Under the pieces are notes generated by a model. It saw only the letters and a program-made list of their open reading frames with translations. It was not told the DNA's origin and made no database searches. Shown one piece after another: positions 10,035 through 19,520 of a stretch of DNA of 51,024 nucleotides; position 1 is the stretch's first letter, and each line of letters opens with the position of its first letter. The translations under genes and the position numbers were made by a program. This stretch comes from JAOUFP01 sp963801505. GTDB lineage: Bacteria; Nitrospirota; Thermodesulfovibrionia; Thermodesulfovibrionales; UBA6898. The stretch lies in the NCBI GenBank assembly GCA_963801505.1, contig CAWDEY010000006.1, positions 1-51,024 on the forward strand, in the 5' to 3' direction.

Positions 10035-10737
10035 CTTCGTATAGGTGCCCCTCTCTTTTGGATGGCATGCAACCCCAGGTTTATAGACAGTGAGATCGCC
10101 AGAAGTATTATGCCGAGGGCGAGGGCAAGCTCAAAATTGCCCTTGTCAGTCTCAAGGGCTATGGTCGTAGTCATGACCCGTGTGTATCCGGCAATATTTC
10201 CGCCCACAATGAGTATGGCCCCGACCTCTGCCATTACCCGTCCGAGCGCTGCGATTATGCCTGACATGATGCCGAAAGCGTGCCTCGTTGATTATTGTCA
10301 TCGATACCTGAAAAGGGGTGGCTCCAAGGGTCATGGAAGCCTGTCTGATTATAGGATCAACGCTGACTATAGCAGAATAACAAAGGGACGCCACGATCGG
10401 AAATGCAAGTATTGTCTGGGCTATCACCATGGCAGAAGGTGTATAGAGCAATCCCATAAACCCAAGAGGACCGCTTCTGGAGAGCAAAAGATAAACAAAG
10501 AGACCGACAACTACCGGGGGAAGACCCATAAACGTGTTAAGAAGGCTGATTATCAATCCTTTCAAGGGGAACTTTCTGAACCCCAAGGAGAGCGCTTAGC
10601 GGCAGGCCGATAAAGGTCGCAGCAACAAGGGCAGTCCCTGAGACCTTGATGGAAAGAATAATAATCCCCAGTAATTCCTTATCGAGATTAAGGATAAGAA
10701 AAAGCGCTCTTGAGAAACTTTCTATGATTGAATTCAT
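10031..10737 (-). CDS. tupB: Tungstate ABC transporter permease (TupB-like), two frame breaks
   Basis: About 235 residues with five or so membrane helices after reading CCCC at 10581-10584 as CCC and AAA at 10275-10277 as AA. The EAA-type cytoplasmic loop is seen in ASMTLGATPFQVSMTIINEAR, and the TupB/WtpB-type end GGNIAGYTRVMTTTIALET is near-diagnostic against ordinary ModB. It forms the membrane channel with TupC and receives oxyanion from TupA. As written it is split in three pieces. Confidence 0.75.
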
Positions 10738-10743
10738 ATGTTC

Positions 10744-10934
10744 AGCTGCCAGCCATCAGTGTACAGCTCTCATCAAAAAAAGGCAAAATAATGACTGTAT
10801 AAAGCGCTCTGCCGGACTCGCCTCTGGGCTTCGTATAATCCACTCTTCGCTGGCAGCTAATTGCTGAGGCCTGAATGTTTACGAATGCATAACTAACATC
10901 TTCTGACCCTTCACGATTCAAGGTTTACGATTCA
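10744..10934. repeat. Intergenic inverted repeat and short direct repeat between tupB and tupA
   Basis: The 200-base gap holds a 10-base inverted repeat, AGCTGCCAGC at 10744-10753 and GCTGGCAGCT at 10849-10858, and an imperfect 14-base direct repeat with the core TTYACGATTCA at 10910-10920 and 10924-10934. No gene or clear terminator T-tract was seen. Possible roles are an RNA structure that lowers permease expression relative to binding protein, or degenerate intergenic repeats. Confidence 0.4.
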
Positions 10935-10939
10935 CAGCT

Positions 10940-11761
10940 TCATTTCGCATCCGGATAGAAAAGTTGGTTGCCGTTACTGTCTTTGAATGAAGCTATGGTC
11001 TGCTGACCTTCTTTGGATATCACCCAGTTTACAAACTCCATGGCCTCTTTATATTTCACATGTTTGAACTTCTCAGGGTTGACCGCCATAACGCCGTACT
11101 GGTTGAACAAAACTGGGTCACCTTCAAGGACAATTACCATTTCGAGTTTGTCCTTGTCCTTTGTCGCAAGCCATGTGCCCCTGTCCGTAAGTGTGTATGC
11201 ACGTTTTTCATTGGCAATCCTCTGTGTCTTTTCCATCCCCTGGCCGACTTCGAGATACCATTTCTGGCCTTTAGGATCAATCCCGACCTTTTTCCAGAGG
11301 GACAATTCCTTTGTGTTAGTACCGGAGTTGTCCCCCCTTGAAACAAACGATGAGGAACCGGCAAATTTTCTTGAACGCCTCTGCCGCGGATTTCATCCCT
11401 TTGATCTTCGCAGGGTCATTGTCAGGCCCTATGATTACGAAATCGTTATACATAACATCATGCCGGTTGACAAAGAAGCCTTCTTCAACTGCTTTCAGTT
11501 CCTGCTCCTTCGCATGGACAAATGCAACGTCAGCGTCGCCCCTCTTTCCCATTTCAATTGCAGCGCCAGTGCCCGCGCGCAACAACTTTTACCTTGATAC
11601 CGGTCTTCTTCTCAAACAGAGGCAGAATGTAGCCAAACAAACCCGAGTTCTCCGTGCTCGTCGTAGATGCGCAGATGATCTCTCTTGCCGCTGAAGCGCT
11701 TAGCAGTAAAAACAAATGCGCACAATACCAAAACCAAAAGATGCTTTACTGTCTTATCCAT
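10940..11761 (-). CDS. tupA: Tungstate-binding periplasmic protein (TupA-like), three frame breaks
   Basis: About 272 residues once three runs are shortened by one base: AAAAA at 11708-11712, CCC at 11572-11574 and AAA at 11363-11365. Start at 11761 follows AAAGGAGG. The repaired N-terminus is a signal peptide ending ...LLLSASAA, then the TupA hallmark STTSTENSGLF, GTGAAIEMGKRGDADVAF and SFVSRGDNSGTN, which hold the oxyanion. It delivers tungstate to TupBC for the W/Mo cofactor, plausibly of the formate dehydrogenase encoded next door. Confidence 0.8.
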
Positions 11762-11835
11762 AGATCCTCCTTTTGGTAGCACTAATTTTCATAAACAGCT
11801 TTCCTTGTAGTGAGCAGCCTCTACATACTGATTGC

Positions 11836-12614
11836 CTACTGACCCTTATCAACCGAAGGAACGGCATCAGGATAAAAAAGGCAGGTTTTGTGTTTAACAT
11901 AGGCCGCAATTATGCCCTGGCCTTCAGGGGAGGTCACAAAGGCGATAAATTCCATAGCCTCTCGGTATTTGACAGATGGAAACCGGTCAGGATTTACCGC
12001 AATCACACTATACTGGTTCCTGAACATGGGATCATTCTGAAAGAGGATCTTCAGTGTGATCCTTGACTCATAATTGAGGAAAGTCCCTCTATCGGACAGC
12101 GTATAAGCGTTTTTTTCATTTGCAACAATGAGAGTGTCTCCCATTTTGGCGCCGGCCTCGAAGTACCATCCCTTGCCTTTTGGATTGATGCCGGCATCAT
12201 CCCAGATGTCCAGCTCCCTGATGTTCGTCCCTGAATCATCACCCCGGGAGACAAAAGGCGCGCCGTTTTCGGCAATCAGTTCAAACGCGTCTGCTGCATT
12301 TTGGAGCCCTTAATCCTTGCAGGGTCTTCTGCAGGCCCAGGGATAACAAACATGTTATGCATCACTGCACGCCTGTTGACGCCGAATCCTTCGGCAACAA
12401 ATTTTTCCTCCCGGAACGGATCATGCACGAAGAGCAGATCGGCATCGCCCTTTTTGGCAATCCGTATTGCCTTGCCGGTTCCTACGGCGATCACCTCGGC
12501 TTTTACACCATATGTCGATAACTTCTCATAGGCAGGAATGAGCACATCAAAGAGTCCCGAATTTTGCGTGCTTGTAGTTGAAGCAATTACAAGAGTGATG
12601 TTTTCTTTGGCCAT
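11836..12614 (-). CDS. Second TupA-like binding protein without a signal peptide, one frame break
   Basis: About 259 residues after lengthening AAAA near 12293-12296 by one base. It repeats the TupA motifs: ASTTSTQNSGLF, VGTGKAIRIAKKGDADLLF and PFVSRGDDSGTN, then QYSVIAVNPDRF. Unlike its neighbour it starts MAKENITLVIAS with no hydrophobic leader; the upstream frame is closed by a stop, and adding a base to the T run gives no leader either. It lies first in the tup operon, 74 bases ahead of tupA. It may be a relic duplicate, or the true start may be damaged. Confidence 0.7.
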
Positions 12615-12777
12615 GTTTAAAAATAAGATTTAATCATTATTAAGTCAAATGTATTTTCTACATAAGCACTATGAATATTTTTCATAATAAGAATACATAA
12701 CTTTTTTTATCCTTTCCATGAAAATTATGAGTTGGACTTTGCCTGTGAAACTAGTGCTTAATATTAATACCTTACTA
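12615..12777. other. AT-rich divergent intergenic region upstream of the riboswitch
   Basis: This stretch separates the minus-strand tup operon from the plus-strand formate dehydrogenase operon and must hold both promoters. TTGGAC at 12732-12737 and TAATAT around 12759-12764 are candidate elements for the plus strand but their spacing (21) is poor, so I do not call a promoter. No coding potential was seen. Confidence 0.3.
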
Positions 12778-12854
12778 AGGCAACTGACGGAATCAAGATG
12801 GGTTAAACCATCGGGGAGCCTCCAAATATCATGAAGTCGTCCGTCTGGACTTCA
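12778..12854 (+). promoter_or_regulatory. ZTP (pfl) riboswitch aptamer
   Basis: All parts of the ZTP aptamer can be paired by eye. P1: AGGC 12778-12781 with GCCT 12818-12821. P2: GATGG 12797-12801 with CCATC 12808-12812. The conserved CGGGGAGCC follows at 12812-12820. The 3' domain is a 7-bp hairpin, TGAAGTC 12832-12838 with GACTTCA 12848-12854, whose loop CCGTC 12841-12845 pairs with GACGG 12786-12790 as the pseudoknot. CCGTCTGGAC matches the family's CCGCCUGGGC. ZTP/ZMP reports shortage of 10-formyl-tetrahydrofolate. It leads the formate dehydrogenase operon. CCTCC at 12819-12823 is complementary to GGAGG at 12864-12868, a possible translational switch. Confidence 0.9.
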
Positions 12855-12963
12855 GATTTACATGGAGGTTGATTTGCGCACACAAAGAAAAAATCTTTCC
12901 TTTTTCACCAAAGCAAAGCCCTTTTCTCTCCCTCGGTCGCTTTTTTTCACATAGGTGGTTTTC

Positions 12964-13453
12964 GTGACCGGGAAGAAAAGAGAGCAGATTCTGGAAAAAT
13001 ATTACAACGAAAAAGGCAGCATAATATCCATACTTCAGGATGTTCAGGACGCTTTCGGTTATATCCCCGAGGATGTTGTATTTTGGTTCGCCGATAAACT
13101 GAATATCCCTGCAAGCCACTTCTACGGCGTAACGACCTTCTATGCGCAGTTCTATTTAAAACCGCGCGGCAAAAACATCGTAACAGCATGCTGCGGGACT
13201 GCCTGTCATGTCAAGGGAGCAAGCCCTATGATCAACAGGATCAGGACCGACCTGGAGCTTGCCGAGGGAGAAACTCACCACAGAGGACAATCAATTTACT
13301 TTTGAGACTGTCGCCTGTGTCGGGGCCTGCAGTATTGCGCCGGTGCTCATAATAAACAAGAAAGTTTACGGGAGCATGTCTCCGGAGAAGGCCTCAAAGG
13401 CGCTGAAGGAATTTAACAAAGTGAGGGCGGATAGACAAGATGGCAGTCACTAA
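12964..13453 (+). CDS. NuoE-like [2Fe-2S] subunit of NAD-linked formate dehydrogenase, frame broken
   Basis: About 162 residues after reading GGG at 13266-13268 as GG. The GTG at 12964 is chosen over the one at 12955 because AGGTGG at 12951-12956 is 7 bases upstream. Thioredoxin-like fold with four cluster ligands, CGTACH near residue 82 and CVGAC near residue 118. In NuoE/HoxE-type proteins this [2Fe-2S] cluster sits beside the flavin subunit. Overlaps the NuoF-like gene by 14 bases. With the next genes it forms an FdhA-NuoEF type soluble complex, some of which bifurcate electrons to ferredoxin. Confidence 0.85.
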
Positions 13454-15258
13454 AAAGAAAAAGGAAAAATCTGAAGATAAAAAATCAGCAATAAAGGATC
13501 TGCTCATCAGGGTTTGTGTGGGCACAGGCGGACTTGCAGCAGGCAGCAGCGAGGTCATTGACGAATTTTATAAAGAACTCGGCGCTCGCGGACTTAAGGC
13601 GGAAATTGAAAAGAAATGTGTAAATAAGACAGGCTGCCGGGGGTTCTGCGCAAGAGATGTGCTGGTGGATGTAATACTTGACGGGAATATCTCAACGTAT
13701 CAATTCATAAAGCCCGAGATGGTGAGTCGTATTGTGGAAGAGCATATTATTAACGGCGCCCCTGTCGAGGAATGGCTGGTCGGCCCTGACTATCATGTCT
13801 TCCACGATAAACAGACAAAGATTCTTCTGAAACAGTGCGGCCAGATCGATCCTGAAGATATAGAGGCATACCTAGGCATCGGCGGATATGAAGGGGGCAA
13901 AGAAAGCACTCTCAATGACCCCGTTTGAAGTCATCGAAGAGGTGAAGGCCTCGGGACTTCGCGGAAGAGGCGGGGCCGGATTTTTCACAGGCCTCAAATG
14001 GGGGTTTTGCAGCATGTCCAAAGGGACTCCGAAATATATCATCTGCAATGCCGATGAAGGCGACCCCGGCGCATTCATGGACAGGTCTGTTATCGAGGGC
14101 AATCCTCATTCAGTCCTGGAAGGCATGATCATCGGCGGTTTTGCCATAGGCGCAAATCATGGGTATATCTACATCCGGGCAGAATATCCTCTTGCGATAG
14201 CCCGGCTGGAAATAGCAATAGAACAGGCGACCGAAAGGGGCTTCCTCGGGCAGAATATTCTCGGCAGCGGCTTTGATTTTGATATAAAAATAAAGAAAGG
14301 CGCAGGCGCCTTTATCTGCGGTGAAGAGACCGCCCTCATAGCCTCGATCGAAGGCAGAAGAGGCATGCCGCGCACAAAACCTCCTTTTCCCGCAAATAAG
14401 GGTTTATTTGGAAAGCCCACAGTCATCAATAACGTTGAAACACTTGCAAACCTGCCTGCCATCATGACAAAAGGCGCATCCTGGTATGCTTCAATCGGCA
14501 CTGAGCAAAGCAAAGGGACAAAGGTCTTTGCTCTTACAGGCAAGATAAAAAATACCGGCCTTATTGAGGTGCCGATGGGGATGTCGCTTAAGGAGATTAT
14601 TTATGACATCGGCGGCGGCATGGAAAAGAACCGCAAGTTCAAGGCCGTGCAGACCGGAGGACCGTCAGGTGGATGTATCCCGGCCTCTCATATCGATATG
14701 CCCGTGGACTATGAATCCTTGATAAGGATCGGCTCCATGATGGGCTCTGGCGGGATGGTCGTCATGGACGACACCACCTGCATGGTGGATATGTCAAAGT
14801 TCTTCCTTTCTTTTACCCAGAACGAGTCCTGCGGCAAATGCGTGCCCTGCAGGCTCGGGACAAAGAGGATGCTTGAAATTCTGACAAGAATAACCGAGGG
14901 CAAAGGAAAGGAAGACGACATAGAGCTTCTCATGGAACTCGGCACTGATATTAAACTCTCATCCTTGTGCGGTCTCGGTATGTCTGCTCCAAACCCGGTG
15001 CTGTCGACCATTCACTTTTTCAGGGATGAATACGAGGCGCATATAAAAGAAGGCGTCTGCCCTTCAAATGTATGCAAGGCATTGCGGCAGGTATATCGTC
15101 AATGCCGATATGTGTAAAAAATGCGGCAAATGCTTCAAGGCATGCCCGGCAGGCGCCATTTCCTGGGAGCCCAAAGAAGACGGCAGTCACTGGATAAAGC
15201 AAAATGCATAAAATGCGGCGCGTGCTTTGAAGCATGTCCGTTTAAATCAATCATGTAA
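13440..15258 (+). CDS. NuoF-like flavin subunit of NAD-linked formate dehydrogenase, frame broken
   Basis: About 605 residues after shortening GGGGG at 13893-13897 and GG at 15090-15091 and adding a T near 15195. Order: N-terminal thioredoxin-like [2Fe-2S] domain (residues 20-110, CVGTGG.. KCVNKTGCRGFC), the FMN/NADH core (GLRGRGGAGF near 160, NADEGDPGAF near 190), SLBB domain, the [4Fe-4S] motif ESCGKCVPCRLG near 460, and a C-terminal 2[4Fe-4S] ferredoxin (CKKCGKCFKACP, CIKCGACFEACP). This long layout is that of bifurcating or NAD-reducing Fdh/Hyd subunits rather than complex I NuoF. It oxidises or reduces NAD(H) and links to FdhA. Confidence 0.88.
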
Positions 15259-15275
15259 CTGTTGATGGAGGGAGT

Positions 15276-15740
15276 ATGATCAGCACAAGAACGATTAAAG
15301 GAAATAGTTTTATTCAGGGAATTTTCGGACAAAGAGCTTGAAAAACTTTCAACAGGTGCTTAAGGAAGTCTTTTATCCGAAGGGCACTCTTATATGGGAA
15401 GAAGGAAGCACTGAACAGGGACTGCAGATAATTGATTCCGGAAAAGTCAAAGTGACGAGGATGACCCAGGAGGGAAACAGACAGGTTTTGGCGGTACTGA
15501 AGGCAAATAAGTTCTTCGGTGAACTCTCAATCCTGGACGGCCGCGCGCATTCAGCCTCTATGGAGGCGACTGGAAGACACAAGGGTATTTGTCCTCGGAA
15601 AAACCGAAATGGACAGACTTCTGGAGGAAACTCCCCTGACGGCCTTTAAAATCGTCAGAGAAATGACAATAGCAATATCTGAGATACTGCGTGAGATGAA
15701 CAACAAGTTCATAAAGATGGTCGATTACATCTGGGAGTAA
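15276..15740 (+). CDS. Single-domain cyclic-nucleotide-binding protein, frame broken
   Basis: About 153 residues when three GG pairs (15300-15301, 15355-15356, 15572-15573) are read as single G. Start follows GGAGGGA. It is a Crp-type cNMP-binding beta-roll: FYPKGTLIWEEGS, GLQIIDSGKVKV and FFGELSILDGRAHSASMEA (the phosphate-binding cassette with GEL), and a C-helix. The usual DNA-binding winged helix is absent, so it is not a standard transcription factor. It lies between the NuoF-like gene and fdhA, 17 and 29 bases away, suggesting an effector-sensing partner of the enzyme or of its assembly. Confidence 0.75.
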
Positions 15741-15769
15741 CCGGATAGATTATATGGTGGAGGTTGATC

Positions 15770-18465
15770 TTGACTGACAGGGAAATAAAGATAAAAATAA
15801 ACGGCAAAGAAATTATCTGCGACAAAGACGAAACTATACTTCAGGCTGCTCAAAAAGCCGGGATCCGTATCCCCACACTCTGTAATGACGCACGTCTTGA
15901 ACCCTACGGCGGATGCCGTCTGTGCATAGTCGAAATCGAAGGGGTCAGCAGACCCCAGCCTTCTTGCACCACGCATGTGACAAGCGGAATGGAAGTCAGG
16001 ACCGAAAGCAGCACGCTGACGAGGATCAGGAAAAATCTCATTTCCCTGATCCTCTCTAACCATCCGAATGATTGCATGATATGCGAAAAGACAGGCGACT
16101 GCTCGCTCCAGGAACTCGCCTATGAATACGGAGTTGACGGCAAACGATTCGAGGGCGAGGCGTGGAATCTGCCGGTAAGGGAGGACAACCCTTTCATAAC
16201 ATATGAACCTAACAAATGCATTTTATGCGGACGCTGCACCAGGATATGCAATGAAGTGGTGATGGCAGGGACGATCGAGCTTGTCGGTCGCGGTTTTGAT
16301 TCAATGCCTGACACGGCCTTTAAGAAACCCCGCTCTCTGGAAAACTGCGAATTCTGCGGACAGTGCGTTTCCACATGTCCGACCGGCGCGCTTACTGACA
16401 GGAAAGGCAAGAGGCATGGGACGTGCGTATGACATGAAAAAAGTGAAGACCACCTGCTCTTACTGTGGAACAGGATGCAATTTCTATCTGAACGTAAGAG
16501 ACAATAAAGTTGTTAAAGTAACGTCAGACTATGATGCGCCGGTGAACAAGGGGAATCTCTGCATTAAGGGAAGATACGGTTACGATTTTATTCACAGCGA
16601 CGACAGGATAAAAACACCCCTGATCAAAAGGGACGGGGTATTCCATGAGGCCACCTGGGATGAGGCCCTTGAACTTGTTGCGTCGAAGTTCAAAGAACTT
16701 ATTGATAAATACGGGCCGGAGAAAGTGGGCGGGTTTTCATCTTCCCGCTGCACTAACGAGGAAAACTATCTTCTTTCAAAATGGGTCAGATGCGCAATTG
16801 GTTCCAACAACGTGGACAATTGCGCACGAGTTTGACACGCTCCCACTGTGGCCGGTCTGGCCACCAGCTTGGGAGCAGGCGCTGCTACGAATTCATTAAG
16901 TCAGATGCCGGATATGGACACTCTTTTCCTGTTTGGCTCAAACCCCACAGAAGGCCATCCGATAGTTTCCCTTTGGCTTAAAAAGGCCCTACGCAATGGC
17001 GCAAAACTTATTGTCGGAGATCCGAGAAAGACCTGGATGGCAAAACGCGCTGATGTCTGGCTTAACCTGAAACCCGGCAGCAACATTGCGATGCTCAATG
17101 GTCTGATAAATGTAATCCTGCAAAACGGCTGGGAAAACAAGGATTTCATTGCAAAAAGGACGGAAGGGTTTGAGGAACTCAGGGAAAAGGTCAAGGAATA
17201 CGATCTTGACCGGGTTGAGAAACTTACAGGGGTCTCGAAAGAAACCATAATTGAGGCGGCCCGTTTATATTCTCATGCTGAAAAGGCGATGATAGTTTAC
17301 GGTCTCGGTGTCACCGAACACCGGACAGGCACTGAAAACGCGATGGCAATTGCAAATCTCGCGCTTGTCTGCGGCCATCTCGGAAGACCCTCAACAGGCA
17401 TCATGGCCCTCAGAGGACAGAACAATGTCCAGGGCGCATCCGACCTCGGGCCATTGCCGGCAACTCTGCCGGGTTATCAGTCCGTTGCCGATGAGAAGGC
17501 GCGTGATAAATTTGAGAAGGCGTGGAACGTTAAAATAAGCCCAAAACCCGGACTCAAATCAGTTGAGATGCTGGATGAGTGCAAGAAAGGAAATTTCAAA
17601 GGATTGTTCATACTCGGAGAGGACCCTGCTCAGACAGACCCCGATCTTCATCATGTGTGGAGCGCACTTGGAGTCAGTAGATTTTCTTGTGGTGCAGGAT
17701 ATCTTTCATACGGAGACAACACGCTTTGCAGATGTGATACTGCCCGGCGCAAGCTTTGCTGAAAAAAATGGGACTTTCACAAACGGTGAGCGAAGGGTCC
17801 AGCGAGTGAGAAAGGCGATTGAACCGCTTGCAGGAATGGCGGAATGGCAGGTCATCAGCAAACTTTCAACCCTTATGGGTTATCCTATGCATTACAATCA
17901 CCCCTCTGAAATTATGGATGAGATCGCAAGCCTTGTCCCGATTTACGGCGGCATAAGCTATGAGCGTATTGAAAAACAGGGAATTCAGTGGCCCTGTCCG
18001 ACAAAGGACCATCCCGGCACAACGACCCTTTATTCGGACTTATTTGCAAGACCCGGCGGATTGGCAAGATTCGTGGCGCTTGACCATAAAGGCTCCGGGG
18101 AAACGCCGGATGAAAAATATCCGTATGTCCTGATAACAGGAAGAATCCGCGAACATTACAATAACGGCTCCATGACCGGAAGAGTCCCAGGGATCATGGA
18201 ACTGGTCCCAGAGGAACTGCTGGAGATTAATGCGGAAGATGCAGAGGCCTTGCAGATAAAAAGCGGCGAGCAGGTCCGTGTTGCTTCAAGAAGGGGCGAG
18301 ATCAAGGTAAAGGCAAAGGTTACCGAACGCTCACAGCCAGGCAATGTCTTTCTGACCTTTCATCACAGGAATGTGCTTACAAATATTCTTACATCAGAGC
18401 ACAGGGACCCGATAACCGGCACTCCCGAATACAAGTCGTGCGCTGTAAGAATTGAGAAGTTGTAG
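15770..18465 (+). CDS. fdhA: Selenocysteine-containing formate dehydrogenase alpha subunit
   Basis: About 898 residues. TTG at 15770 is the start because GGAGG at 15759-15763 is 6 bases upstream. N-terminal NuoG-like part: [2Fe-2S] (CNDARLEPYGGCRLC), His-Cys [4Fe-4S] region (CMICEKTGDCSLQ), two [4Fe-4S] motifs (CILCGRCTRIC, CEFCGQCVSTCP). Then the molybdopterin domain with TCSYCGTGC, CARV-U-HAPTVAG, and a C-terminal dinucleotide-binding fold. The in-frame TGA at 16833-16835 is exactly where E. coli FdhF has Sec140 and a SECIS follows. Two further breaks are doubled G (16406-16407 and 17670-17671). Binds W or Mo bis-MGD and interconverts formate and CO2. Confidence 0.92.
16833..16876 (+). promoter_or_regulatory. 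Bacterial SECIS element with Sec-coding UGA
   Basis: UGA 16833-16835 is followed by a hairpin: GCTCCCA 16839-16845 pairs with TGGGAGC 16870-16876; CTG 16846-16848 with CAG 16865-16867; TGGCC 16849-16853 with GGCCA 16859-16863. The apical loop is GGTCT (16854-16858), the same GGUCU loop as in the E. coli fdhF SECIS that SelB binds. Position and loop are as expected for Sec insertion. Confidence 0.92.
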
Positions 18466-18488
18466 AGATGCCGCCATACAATAAACTT

Positions 18489-19126
18489 ATGACGTTATGG
18501 GCAATAGTGAAAGAAGCAGTTTTGTTATTGCCGGATTTTGAAATGCTCTTTGGATGAGTCTGTAAAGGTACATGGGCATCTTTGCCCTGGACAGGTGCTT
18601 GGCGTGAAGATGTCCATGCTTGGGCTCAGAGAAATCGGTATCACTGATCCCAAAGGCAAAGACAGGAAGAGCATCATTGTCTTTGTAGAAATGGACAGGT
18701 GCGCAACTGATGCTGTGCAGTCTGTGACCGGATGCAGTCTTGGCCACAGGACCATGAAATTCATGGACTATGGCAAGATGGCCGCAACATTTCTGAACCT
18801 CAAGACAGGCAGGGCAGTAAGGGTCATTGCAAAAGAGGAGTCACGACAGAAGGCAAAGGAATATTTCCCGGAGATCAGAAAATAAGTATGAGGCACAGCT
18901 TGAGGCATACAAGATCATGCCGGATGACGAACTCTTTGATGTGATGGAAGTTCAAGTGAAGGTAAAGCCCGAAGACATGCCGGGAAGACCCCTGCGAAGG
19001 ATCAAATGCGATTCCTGCGGTGAATACGTTCAGGACTTGCGGGAGGTTCATAGGAACGGGAAGGTCTTATGCAGGCCCTGTGCCTCCGCCGGATATTATG
19101 AACCTGTAGGCCGGGCTATTTTTTGA
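18489..19126 (+). CDS. FmdE family protein with C-terminal zinc ribbon, two frame breaks
   Basis: About 211 residues after reading GG at 18552-18553 as G and AAAA at 18879-18882 as AAA. The start is uncertain: ATG 18489 gives a leader before PDFEMLFDESVKVHGHLCPGQ, and the family often starts just before that motif. The FmdE core has HGHLCPGQVLG and CATDAVQSVTGCSLGHR, with His/Cys ligands for a metal; residues 165-205 form a zinc ribbon (CDSCGEY, CRPCA). FmdE homologues occur with molybdenum or tungsten formate and formylmethanofuran dehydrogenases; the role here is inferred from that association. Confidence 0.8.
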
Positions 19127-19167
19127 TATGCGTTATGCAGATATTCCATAACGGATGAATTGCAATA

Positions 19168-19509
19168 ATGGAGATTAAGTCAAAGCTCTGGATCGAGTCG
19201 GGAGGCAAACCGGTCTTCGGCGGAGGAAGAAGGTTTTTGCTTGAGGCCATCGACAAGTATGGCTCTATCAATCAGGCTGCAAAAGAGATCAACATCTCTT
19301 ACAGAAAGGCCTGGGGCTATATAAAGGCTATGGAAGAAAGGCTTGGATTCAAGCTTATAGAGAGACAGGCTGGCGGCAGAAACGGAGGAGGCGCAACCCT
19401 CACCGAAGAGGCAAAAAAGTTCCTCAAGAAGTATGAGGAGCTTGAGATGGGTATAAGAGAGCTTGTTGATGAGAGGTTCAGAAAGATATTCAACGATAAC
19501 GGATTATAG
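19168..19509 (+). CDS. ModE-type winged-helix regulator without molybdate-binding domain
   Basis: 113 residues. It matches the N-terminal DNA-binding half of ModE: WIESGGKPVFGGGRRFLLEAID, then the HTH SINQAAKEINISYRKAWGYIKAME and the wing LIERQAGGRNGGGATLTEEA. The C-terminal mop (TOBE) domains that bind molybdate are missing, so it either senses nothing itself or relies on a partner. It lies between fmdE and the MoeA-like gene and likely controls this operon or the tup/mod genes. The frame is intact. Confidence 0.85.
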   Translation: MEIKSKLWIESGGKPVFGGGRRFLLEAIDKYGSINQAAKEINISYRKAWGYIKAMEERLGFKLIERQAGGRNGGGATLTEEAKKFLKKYEELEMGIRELVDERFRKIFNDNGL

Positions 19510-19520
19510 AGGAGGTCTTT

